This document shows positions 47,401-58,089 of a DNA stretch of 64,000 nt, in pieces; the first letter of the stretch is position 1, and each line of letters opens with the position of its first letter. The position numbers were made by a program, and so were the translations under genes. The notes under the pieces were generated by a model. It had not been told where the DNA came from. It made no database searches and saw only the letters and a program-made list of their open reading frames with translations. This DNA is from Ustulina deusta. Lineage: Eukaryota; Ascomycota; Sordariomycetes; Xylariales; Xylariaceae. The stretch covers positions 248,001 to 312,000 of the forward strand of contig JAJNNX010000063.1 in assembly GCA_023159155.1 (NCBI GenBank), read 5' to 3'.

Positions 47401-49039
47401 TAGTAGTTGCTATAAAAACTACTAAAAAAAAATTTTATTAACTAAACTAGAACTAAGCTTTTTAATAATAATAAAGTAATTAAGTTTAGCTTATTAGTAT
47501 TAAAAAAAGATTATAATATTAAACTTAATTTTTTAGATATTATTTTAGTAATAATCAAGCTATATTTTAGCTATATTTAAACTATTATTTTTAAATATAG
47601 CGTTTATTAGTACAAAGCTAGGCCTAGTTATAATACTTAAGTTAAAACTAATAAATTGCCTAAGGCAAAAGCAATTATTAATTATGCTAAGCAAGCAAAA
47701 AAGTAATATGTTATTAATATAAATGCTATTACAAAAAATGCTGTATTACTCCGTAGTAATATTATTAGAAAGCTTAATAAATTTAATAATAAAAGTATAA
47801 TTTGTTTTAAAGTATTAAATATTATAAATTAGTATAAAGTTTTTAAAGAACTCTTTAGTATGCTAAAGCAAATAAAAGAAATTATTAATAAATTATATAC
47901 TAAGATAAAAGTATATAAAATAAACTTAATAAAGCGGTTCTAAGTTATTTATAATTTATTAATTAATAATTAATGTTTTACGCGGACTCTTACTAAGTAT
48001 TTTAGTATAAAGCTTTTAAATAAAAAGTTAAAATATAGCTATTATATATATTATATAACAAGCAAGCTTATTATATTATTCTAGAAGCCTAGCCCTACTA
48101 TTAATATAGCTAGAATCTATAAAATCTTAAAGGTTTATAATATTTAGAACAACTTGTGCTTTTTTATTTATATTGCTTTTAGAATAAAAAGCCCTTAGGT
48201 TATATAGCTTAAATTAAATAAAACAAACATATTTAGGTTACTAAAAAACTAAAATTTTAAAGTTTATTTATATTTGTTTTATATATTTGTTTTTTTTTTT
48301 ATATTTAAAAGCTTTACTAATAGTTTTTATAGTTTTTATTAAAAAAGTTTACTAGGGCTTACAAAAACAAAAAGTATAAATCTAATAAGAAATTTAGCTA
48401 AATAAAATATTTTATATATATTTAATTTAAAAGCTGCGCTAGACTTATATATAAAGTTCTATTTATTATATATATTTGTACTAAGTATTAATATTAATAT
48501 ATAAATAAAAAAGGCGTAGTAGGAGTTATTTTATATAGTAATATTTTAATAATTAAGGCATTTTTTTTATATATATAAAAAGCTAACTTTTATATGTTTA
48601 AATAAGAACTATTATTATATATATATTTTAAATATTATAGTATCTAAAAGTTATAATATAATAATATAAATAAAGTAGTTTAAGTATAAAAACTAATAAA
48701 AATTATTGCTTAATATTAGTATAGTATTTTTAAACTTTAGCGTTTTAATATAAGCTAGTTTATTAAATTTAAAGTTTAGTAATTAATACTAATTTAGCAA
48801 GCTTGCTTTAAAAAATTTATAGTTAGCTTTATAATTATTTTATATAAAGTATGTTTTAAAAACACTTGCTTAGATTTATAGCATGCTTTTAGGGTTTAAA
48901 AAAAAGTTTTTTTTTATTTTTGTTTTTTTTTATTTTTTTAAGTTACTGCTTATTTAATTTGTTTAGTAGCTAAAGGATTAGATACTGCCTACTTATTTTA
49001 TTACTACCTGCTTAACTCAATACTACCCTATGGAACACC
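44461..49039. repeat. AT-rich RIP-degraded block
   Basis: 4.6 kb, with less damaged patches at 44470-44830, 45000-45610 and 47440-47990. The last has a plus-strand frame with few stops (e.g. KLPKAKAIINYAKQAKK) that might be an element's first ORF upstream of the LINE, but no diagnostic motif is seen. An imperfect palindrome ATTACTCCGTAGTAAT lies at 47745-47760. Confidence 0.7.
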
Positions 49040-51380
49040 GCTTTCTAAGTTTGTCACCGCCTAATAGAACCTTTTAGAACGAATCAACTTCAACATCGAG
49101 TACAAAATTTTTGGAAATTCACAACGATTAAGAGCTTAGACGCAATCCTGAAGGGTCAATTGAATAGCCTAGTGTACGGCGCATTGCCCAGTGCGCCTAA
49201 AAAGCACCATGGCGACCTCATGGCCCCAGGCGAGGGCATGGTCGACCGAAGCACGCGAGCATGCTGATACATCGACGATGCAGCTATTCTAGCAGTGGGA
49301 GATACAACGGAGGAGACTTGCAACAAACTGAGGGGAGCCCTGCAAACAGCAGAACAATGGGCAAAAACGCACGCATCTGTCTTTGCCCCTGAGAAGTTCC
49401 AACTCACGCACTTCACTAGAGCGAGGAAAAGAATCGATACAGGACAGAAGCTCCAGACCCCGTGGGGCGAGATAGCGCCAAAACCAACATGCAAGTACTT
49501 AGGGGTTACCATAGATACCAAGCTTAATTAGAAACCGCATATTGAAGGGATACGATAGAAGGTCATAAAGACGGTTATAGTTATGGGATGCCTAGGCAAT
49601 TCGGCCTGGGGAGTGGGGCTCGACGGCATAAGGAAAATCTACCGCGGAGTTGCCTTGCCATAGATGCTATATGCATGCTTGGCGTGGTCGAACGCAGATA
49701 TACGCGGCAAGGCCTATACTAAAAAAACGCTAGAAATGCTATAGGCTATCTAAACAAAAGCAGCCAGAATAATTACTAGAGCCTTTAAGGCGATATTAAA
49801 GCCAGCCCTTAATATTAAAACCTACCTCCTCCTAATAGAACAACAAATCTAGAAACAGAACATAGAAATATTAGGAAGAGCTTTTTTAAATTAAAACATT
49901 TCTGAGCTAGAGAAGTACAAGCTTAGCACACAATATAAACAGAAATATACAAGCCTACTTAAAAAAATTAGCTAAAAAGTATAAAAATAGAAAAAACTAA
50001 CTAGATTAACCCAAGAAATAATATTTTTATATATTATATCTCCCTAGTAAAAAGGCCCGATAATATATATAAAAGAAAACGTAGAAAAAACAAAATCTAA
50101 TTACTAAAAAGAACTAGAAAGCGGGCAAAACATACTCCTAATTTATACTAACGGAAGCAGCATTAACGGACATATTAGCACAGCAGCTATATATCCTAAG
50201 ATAAAATAGATAAAAAAAACGTATATAAGCTAAGACATTGTTTCTATAGTATACGTAAGGGAACTTTAAAGTATAAATATAGCGCTATAAATTATACAAA
50301 AAGACTAATGCTAAAGATATAGTAGGGTTAAAGTTATAATATATACTAATAACTAGGCGGCTATTAGGTTGTTAGCTATGCTAGTAAAGAAATTAGAAGT
50401 ATACCTTTTAAAAAAAATTGTATAATGGATCTAGGACCTTTAAAAAAACAGCCTACCGGTAGAAATCTAATAGATCCCGGCTTATAAAGGCATCCTAAGT
50501 AACAAAAAGGCCGATTAAGCAGCCAAAAAAGCTACCGGATAAAGAAGAAATAGCACCCAAAGCTAAAAAGTAAAACAACTAGAAGAGCTATTTTTGCTTA
50601 AAGCAACCTTAAAAACATAGAATTATAAAAAAGCTAAAAAATACTAAGAAGTAAGCTGGCGTATTAAAACTAAAAGCAGAACTATATTCTAATATATACC
50701 TATGCTAACACAAAAAATACTTAAGCTCTATAAAGATTTTAGCAAAAAATATAATATAATCCTAGTCTAACTATACATAGAAAAAATCGGCTTTAAAGAT
50801 TTTTTTTTTAAACGCAAGGTCCTAGATATTACTAACCTAAAATATAGCTGCAGCAAAAAGCAATAAACAATATTCTATATATTGTTTTAGTATTAACAAT
50901 TTAAAAATTTCTAGAACTAGGAACTAAGCAATATATTAAAACAAAAAAACTTCCGGGTAATTTTAAACAAGCACAAAATAGCTATTAAAGCTATTAAATT
51001 TATAAAATAAATATAAATCCTAAAACAATTTAAGATCAAAAAATAAATAAACAAAGCTTAGTACTAAATAAAAACTAAAAATAAGCAGTATATAAAACTA
51101 AAAATATAAACTTTAAAAATAAACTAGAATTATTTATATATTAGTAAAAAACTAATATTTATAAACAGGTGCTAGCTAAATATAAATAAAGGTTAAAGAT
51201 CAAAAAGTAGAAATTGGGGCTAGCTAGTTATAGGTTAAATTTTTAGCATATAGCAAAGTAGGGCAGCACGGATTAATGTCCGGGCCGTGTTGGCTAGTTA
51301 ACTAGCTCTGCTAGCCGGGCATAGCTGCAGATAAAAGAACAGCTGAAACCGAGTAAGAATTAATCAATCAATCAATCAAT
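49040..51380 (+). mobile_element. Tad1-like LINE, 5' truncated or eroded, with RT and RNase H
   Basis: The well-preserved part (49255-49530) reads YIDDAAILAVGDTTEE (catalytic YxDD of reverse transcriptase), then WAKTHASVFAPEKFQLTHFT and KYLGVTIDTKLN. After a TAG replacing Trp it continues KPHIEGIR…GCLGNSAWGVGLDGIRKIY…LYACLAWSNADI. From about 50130 an RNase H domain follows: IYTNGSS (family YTDGS; Asp changed to Asn by G-to-A), REL…IAL, TNN…AAI, and WIPAYKGILSNKKAD. Stops sit where Gln or Trp codons belong. The 3' end is the AATC repeat at 51362-51381, as is usual for LINE tails. This element copies itself by target-primed reverse transcription; this copy is dead. RIP is light before 49800 and heavy after. 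Confidence 0.85.
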
Positions 51381-51381
51381 C
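51362..51381 (+). repeat. (AATC)5 microsatellite, LINE 3' tail
   Basis: Five AATC units end the LINE-derived sequence. Simple repeats at this place are typical of LINE termini made by target-primed reverse transcription. Confidence 0.7.
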
Positions 51382-51399
51382 TATCACGCGAGCATGCTA

Positions 51400-51614
51400 C
51401 ATATATCAACAAGTATCTTCGAGACGCCCTCCTTTGCGTAGAGCAAGCCCAGGATCAACCTGTCTCTGCCAATATAGTTAAGTCAACGATTCTAGGAATG
51501 CTGTCCCTAGTTGCGAAGATACAAAACATGCCTGATGTCCTATCCATCCAAGAGACCTTAAGCATCATGCGAAACGAAGCAAAAGAGCGGCCAGCATTAC
51601 AGCACTTACCCTGA
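51400..51614 (+). pseudogene. Element-encoded ORF fragment (LINE ORF1-like)
   Basis: About 70 codons are open to a TGA at 51612-51614: KYLRDALLCVEQAQDQPVSA, then SIQETLSIMRNEAKERPA. The charged helical sequence and position beside the LINE suggest the N-terminal part of a transposable-element first ORF. No zinc knuckle is present in the fragment. No start codon is visible and normal composition shows it was not heavily RIPped. Family assignment is a guess. Confidence 0.4.
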
Positions 51615-51631
51615 ACGGTTAGCTAGTGGGG

Positions 51632-51705
51632 AAAAGGGTTAGTGGGTGGGACACTGAACCTGCCCCACGTTGGTCTGAACACAACCTGTGCTGCGCTCTA
51701 TAGTT
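51632..51705 (+). repeat. Copy B of the shared repeat end
   Basis: GTGGGTGGGACACTGAACCT then GCCCC, TGGTCTGA and GCGCTC. This matches the minus strand of 33035-33105 in order and spacing. It follows directly after the ORF fragment, so the repeat probably belongs to that element. Confidence 0.55.
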
Positions 51706-51939
51706 ATAGCAAAAATAGGGCATCTAGCTTTATTAACCGCCAGTACTATCTCTCCTATAGCTTGTGAGTATGTGCAGCTGGTTGATTGCTTACTTCTACA
51801 TAATGATGCTATTCTAAAATATATATTCTTTTTCTTAACCTAACATAGCAATCTCTCTAGCTCAATATAACTAGCTATTTTTATATACTAAAATAAACAT
51901 ATAGAATCTAGTAAAGGTTTATTACACCTTATGCTTTAG
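51706..51939. other. Transition from island to RIPped DNA
   Basis: Composition falls from normal to AT-rich. No feature is seen between the repeat end and the C terminus of the TPR-CHAT fossil. Confidence 0.4.
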
Positions 51940-52388
51940 TTGTTCTGCTAATTAATATAGCATTTTTTGTTTTTTCTGCTTTAATTTATCTATTATGTAG
52001 TGCTCGGACCGCCTAATAAAATCTTTAGTATACTACTATATCTGTTATCTTGTTATTTTGCAATATTTTATATAATATTTTTGCTATTTTAATACAATAT
52101 ATATCTAATATTTTTTAGAACGTTTTAATAATATATTAAAACCTAGCTAACTAAAAAACATTAATAAAGTTAATTTTTTTATTAGTAAGCTTTATTATAT
52201 TATTAGCTCTAGTTAAATATACTAAAAAAAAGCCAAAAAATAGCAGGTTTTTTTATAGTTAGTAATTATAAAGGTTTTTTATTATTAGTAAGTTTGTTTT
52301 TTAATTTTTTAAAAACAAATAGTTTTATAAAAGCTTTACTAAATTTAAATATTTATAGCTAGCAAAATAAAATATTTTATATATTTAT

Positions 52389-52454
52389 AGTTCTTAAAAT
52401 ATATTATTTTTATATAAAAATAGTTCTTAAAATATATTATTTTTATATAAAAAT
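52389..52454. repeat. Perfect 33-bp tandem duplication
   Basis: The unit beginning AGTTCTTAAAATATATTATT is repeated exactly at 52389-52421 and 52422-52454. It lies within the eroded CHAT part of the fossil and is a multiple of three. Identity of the copies indicates it arose after the RIP damage. Confidence 0.85.
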
Positions 52455-53604
52455 AGTATAATTAGCTATAATTAAAACAATAAACAAAAATTCTTTATTA
52501 TTTCTATTTTATTTATAATAAACAAAAGATTTTTATTTGCTAGAAAGTTTAATGTTTTATATATAGCAACTAAAAAAGCATAATTAAAAACAAGTTTAAT
52601 AAGCTTTTAAAAATAGAGCTAGCGCTTATATATTAATATTTTTACTATAAAAACATATAATAATATAACCCTATTAAGTATAGTTTTAAAGTTTTTTTTT
52701 GTATAGTATTCTATAGTATAAAGAAATAGCTAGCTAAGAAGTCCTATAGGAACCTACTACACGCGAGGCCAGTTAGTATTAGAAGTGGGCTTTTGAAACC
52801 TAAGTGTGTCTAAGGACAGACAAGCAATAATATCTTAGAGCCACTCGAGCAGTAATATTATTATATAAGGAGTGGTTAAGAATCGAGATGTTTATAGCTT
52901 TTCGGCTTATTTTTGGACTTCTTTTAAAGTTAAGCTAAGTAGTTCTAATATATAAATTTGATTATGCTTAATTAAGAATATATTATAGCAGTAAAAGTTT
53001 AAGTTAATAATAATTATAGGATCTAAATATATTGCAGTTTTTAATTTATTTATATTTAGTAACAAATAAAAGTTCTTAAATTTAAACTAAGCATAAATTT
53101 ATAATTAAAACTAATTAAATTTTATACTGTTTTATAATGTTGTTTTAAAAGTAATTTTTAAAAAAAAAATTTATTAATAGAACTAGAAATATAAAAGCTT
53201 TTTTTTAATAAATTTATTTTATCTCAAAAAAAAAAAAAATTTTTTGTTAAACTAAAGTATTATTGCTTAAAATTAGAAATATTTTTATGCGTTTTAATTA
53301 ATAAACTTATAATAATATTATAACTAAGTTCGAAAAATTATAAAATATTATAAATATTTTTATTTATATTAAAGGTAGTAATAACTATAGCTAAAGCTAA
53401 GCTAATAAAGTCTGCAAGTATATATTATTTATTAGTATATTTTAGCTACTATAAGCTTATATTAAGGAAAGTTTTGACTGCTTATTATAATAGATAGCTT
53501 AAACCTTGCTAGTTTAACTATAAAGCATAAATTTAAGCAGCCTATTAAACCAAATAAATATAAATAAATAAAGGGGCTATATAATAATACTAACCTTGTT
53601 TATA

Positions 53605-55700
53605 TAAAAAAAGCTTATAGTTTAAGTTATTAATAGATCTTATTTAGTTAAATCGCCTACTAAACTTGTTTTTAAGGTTGCTTAAATATATAGCTCGATT
53701 AAAGTAGTTTATAAATATAGCGTTAATTGCTTAATTATTAATATTAATAGTATAGTTTAAGTTGTTTATAAATTTTATTTAGTTAAATTATATACTAAGC
53801 TAATTTTTAAAATTACTTAAATATAAAGCTTAATAAAAATAATTTATAAATATACTATTAATTGCTTAGTTTATAATATTAATAGTATAGTTTAAGTTAT
53901 TAATAGATTTTATATAATTAAATTGCTTATTAAGCCTATTTTTAAAATTATTTAAATAGTTAGCTTAATTAAAATAGTTTATAAGTATAGTATTAACTAT
54001 TTAGTTAATAATATTAATAGTATAGTTTAAGTTATTTATAAATCTTATATAGTTAAATTATATATAAAGCTAGTTTTAAAATTATTTAAATAGCTAGCTT
54101 AATTAAAATAGTTTATAAATATAGCGTTAACTGCCTAGTTAATAATATTAATAGTATAGTTTAAGTTATTTATAAATCTTATTTAATTAAATGGTTTGTT
54201 AAGCTAAGCTTTAAAATTACTTAAATATATAGCTTAATTAAAATAGTTTATAAATATAGTATTAATTGTTTAGTTTGCAATATTAATAGTATAGTTTAAG
54301 TTATTAATAGATTTTATATAATCAAATTGTTTATTAAGCTTATTTTTAAAACTGCTTAAGTAGCTAGTTTAATTAAAATAGTTTATAAGTATAGTATTAA
54401 TTGTTTAATTAGTAATATTAATAGTATAGTTTAAATTATTTATTAATTTTATATAATTAAATTATATATTAAGCTAGTTTTTAAGGTTGCTTAAATAGCT
54501 AGCTCGATTAAAATAATCTATAAATATAGCATTAACTACTTAGTTTATAACATTAATAGTATAATTTAAGTTATTTAAAGGTTCTATATGCTTGAATTAC
54601 TAGCTAAGCAAAGCTCTAAGGTTGCTTAAGTATATAGCTTGGTTAAAGTAGTTTATCAGTATAGCATTAATTGCTTAGTTAGTAATATTAATAGTATAGT
54701 TTAAATTGTTTATAGATTTTATATATTTAAATTATATATTAAGTAAAGCTTTAAAATTACTTAAATAGCTAGCTTAATTAAAGTAGTTTATAAATATAGT
54801 ATTAATTGCTTAGTTAGTAATATTAATAGTATAGTTTAAGTTATTTATAGATTTTGTTTAGTTAAATTATATATTAAGCTAAGCTTTAAGGTTATTTAAA
54901 CAAATAGTTTCATTAAAGTAGTTTATAAATATAGCATTAATTGTTTAGTTATTAATATTAATAGTATAGTTTAAATTATTTATAGATTTTATATATTTAA
55001 ATTATTTATTAAGCGTATTTTTAAGGTTATTTAAGTATATATAATAGGCATAACCATGGATATATCAGCCATAGCTATAAATATATTCATTATGTCTATA
55101 AGTAGGTAGACGTCCTCATGATTTCATATTCAGAAAGAAAAAGATCATTTATTTATACTTCATACAATAATTATTATCCTTAACAAGTAACTGAATCGCT
55201 ATAACAATATAGTTTAATTAAAATAGTTTATAAATATAGTATTAATTGTTTAGTTATTAATATTAATAGCATAGTTTAAATTATTTATAGATTTTATATA
55301 GTTAAATTATATATAAAAATAGTTTTTAAGGTTATTTAACTAGCTAGCTTAATTAGAGTGGTTTATAAGTATAGTATTAATTGTTTAGTTTATAATATTA
55401 ATAGTATAATTTAAGTTATTTATAGATCCTATCTGTTCAAATCGTATACTAAGCTAATTTCTAAAATTATTTAACTAGCTAGCTTGATTAGAGTAGTTTA
55501 TAGGTGTGGCATTAACTGCTTGGTCTATAATATTAATAGTACGGTTTAAGTTATTTATAGATCCTGTCTGTTCGAATTGTATACCAAGCCTGTTTCTAAG
55601 GTTGCTTAAGTAGCTAGTTCGATCAGGGTGGTTTATAAGTGTAGCGTTAATTGCTTGGTCTATAATTTGAATGGCTTTGTTTAAACTTTCTAAACTGCCC
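53605..55700 (-). repeat. 135-bp tandem array encoding 45-residue TPR-like repeats
   Basis: The anchor AATATTAATAGTATAG (plus strand) recurs at 53740, 53875, 54010, 54144, 54279, 54414, 54549, 54684, 54819 and 54954, then 55259, 55394, 55529 and 55664. That is every 134-135 bases, apart from a 170-base jump caused by an insertion. A weaker unit precedes the first. Each unit encodes one helix-turn-helix repeat of the TPR-CHAT fossil. Units at the 55.4-55.7 kb edge keep G and C that are lost in the middle. Confidence 0.9.
55042..55206. mobile_element. 165-bp solo-LTR-like insertion with ATATA target duplication
   Basis: It interrupts one TPR unit. ATATA flanks it at 55037-55041 and 55207-55211, and removing the insert plus one copy restores the 135-base spacing exactly. 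It ends in AACA; its first bases TAAT could be a TGAT start changed by RIP. A TATAAATA box lies inside. A 5-bp duplication and LTR-like ends suit a Copia or Gypsy solo LTR. It is less AT-rich than its surroundings, so it probably arrived after most of the RIP. Confidence 0.7.
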
Positions 55701-55745
55701 CTTTGCTAATAATTCTCTGCTAGTCTTACTACTTAATTATTTAAA

Positions 55746-58085
55746 AAAGTTATTTATATATTAATTTTTTTAAATCTTAGCTTTTAATTATTATATTAAT
55801 ATATATTAGTATTTATTTTTATTTAAAGCTATTACTATATAGTAATTCAAAACACTTACTAGCTTTTTAAAAACATAGATATATTTTCTAAGGGAAGATT
55901 ATATTAGTGCTTCCTAGCCACTAGTATATTAAAAATATAAGATTAATAAATACGGTCTAAGTGGTTTATAAGTATAGTTACAAGCTATTTTTCTGTTTGT
56001 TAAATAGTTTAATTAAAGGATTTTATTAACTGATTTTTTATAAATATTAAGAAATAGATATAAATATATAGCTCGATTTGTTTGTTGTTTGCTATATTTT
56101 GCAGCTCTACGAACAAATATAGGTCTTTATCCTTTATACCACTAAATAAAGTGGCTATTTTATTATCTATATAAAATGGCTCTATTTTAATAATGTTTAA
56201 TAGCTGTTAATATAGTCACTAAATTAAATAAAAGATCCTAAGAAAAATTAGTTATTTAAATTAGGGCATATATAGATATATTCCTTAGCAATAATGATAT
56301 TAAATAGTACTAGTATAAACGCACCTTATTAGCACAAGTCCTACAACTATTAGGTGCCTATATATATATATTAGTGTCTATACGTACTTTTTTTAGCTCT
56401 TTCTAATAAAGGCTTATTGCGGCCCGCTAGGTGTGCCGCAGTTCTAATTATATAACTAGCATTTTTAGTAATCTTATCTATATAATACCTATATAGCATT
56501 AATTTTTTAAATAAAGCTAAATGCTTATTTTAGTATTTATTACTTTTGTTTAAAACAGTCTATTTTTGCTTTAGTAAACTTTTTATATAGTTCTGCCTTT
56601 TTTAATTTTAAAATAAATAAGTATAGGCGTAATATATATAGCATATATTATAGTAAGCATAATTAAATAATTATATATAAAATAAAAAATATATTTTAAT
56701 ATATTTTAATAAGCTAAATAATACTTAGTAAAAAAAAAAATAAAGCTTAAAATAGATTAAAGTTCTATTTAAAAGTTTAAGCTTTTATAATCTTTGCTCT
56801 TAATATAGGTGCTAGCTATTATAGCGTGTTATAAATTTTTTTAAAGATTACTCCGTAGTAATGCTTAAATCTTATATAATAGCCGATTTGCCTTTGAGTT
56901 AATGCTTAAAGGTCTAAAATATCAGATGTAAGCCTATTAAATAAAGTCTGGTCAGAATTCTATGTTTAAGAGCCCGAATTTCTATAAATGGTTGGCCGCG
57001 CTAGTTGAAGCAGAACTATTTTACCCCAATATTCCTATATAGGGTGATTATTGCATGTATAGGTATACTCTTATATTGCGTATAAATATACTAGCCATTA
57101 GTTATTTTTTAGGTAGCAATTGCTTAAGTCTAATCTAAACATTAGCAATTTCCTAGTTATACATAGCTTCGAAAATGCAAAACCCCCACTGATTATAGAT
57201 CTTCTTTGAAGCTTTTGAAATGTTTAGACAACAGTTTTACTAATTAGGCGATTTATAAGCGTTTACTTTTATTACTTAACTTAACTATACAAATATGCTT
57301 TTTGAAAGTCTAAAGTAGCAGTAACGCTTTGCTTATAAAAGATCTTTAAAGCAATATTCCTACTTATACTATTTTATTGCATACCTAAAAAAGCAATAAT
57401 TAAAAAATCAAATTTTATAATATAAAAAAACAAATTGCATATATTAAAAATAAATATAAAAAAATCAACTTTTATTAAAAATAAACTAATAAAAATAAGC
57501 TTTAATATTTCTAGGTTAATATATATTATATTAATTAAAATAATAAAATTAAATTAAATAAGTTAATTAATTTTATATTTTAGTAGTATTATAACGCTAA
57601 AAAATACTATATATATTTATTAGATATGTTTATAAAGTGCGATAATAATCTGTTACTTTAGAAAAAATCTTTTTTTTAAAGTTAATAGTTTATTTAAAGT
57701 TAAACGCTTTAAAAACTAATTGCTTTTTATATAGTTGAATTTTTTTTGTTAAAAAGGCACTTCTTAGGTAATAAAACATTATTAAAGCAATAACTATATA
57801 CTATTACTAAAATACTAATTATTGCTTTTTGAAGCGCTACGCTATTAAAGTTTAGTATTAATAAGCAAATGTTTTAGTTTTAAAACCGTAATACTAAACT
57901 TGCAAAAAACAAAGTATACTATTTTTTAAGCATTTTTAATATTTATATACTTTTTATTTATAGCAAAAAGCAAAAGTATATATATAAACAGCTTTAAAAA
58001 GAACTTAAAAGTAATTTATACTATAAAACTTAGGTTATAACCGCTGATTTTTAGATAGGCTACTAAAAGTAATAGCTCGAGCCTT
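55746..58085. repeat. RIPped DNA between the two head-to-head fossils
   Basis: AT-rich with patches of more normal DNA at 56280-56470 (with a TGCGG…CCGCA inverted repeat near 56418) and 56840-57340 (with ATTACTCCGTAGTAAT at 56847-56862). N-terminal domains of one or both fossil genes should lie here, but no effector-type domain could be read. Confidence 0.6.
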
Positions 58086-58089
58086 TTTT

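Larger units (their letters stand above)
51940..55745 (-). pseudogene. TPR-CHAT protein fossil (immune-receptor-like)
   Basis: A whole gene is readable on the minus strand. N-terminal: about fifteen 45-residue repeats, best preserved near 55670-55480 (GSINNLNRTINIIDQAVNAT, then HPDR and LRNRLGIQFEQT). Linker, 53580-53260: …YYYIAPL…AVKTFLNIS, then LKYTNK-stop-YILADFISLA and ISNFKQ. CHAT region: PIIIINLNFYCYNIFLIKHN, LELLSLTLKEVQK, TSRFLTTP, LLEWL, then CLSLDTLRFQKP and WPRV-stop-stop-VPIGLLS (Trp-Trp changed to stops). C-terminal: INFINVF-stop-LARF and AVRALHNR near 52000. These follow the order of known fungal TPR-CHAT proteins, where CHAT is a caspase-like protease domain and TPRs bind partners. 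The catalytic His and Cys positions (52200-52460) are too damaged to judge. Non-functional. Confidence 0.85.

Noticed and set aside
53605..55700. Regularly spaced repeats that might suggest a CRISPR array or centromeric satellite
   Set aside because: Units are contiguous at 135 bp without unique spacers and encode a 45-residue TPR-like repeat, so they are coding repeats.
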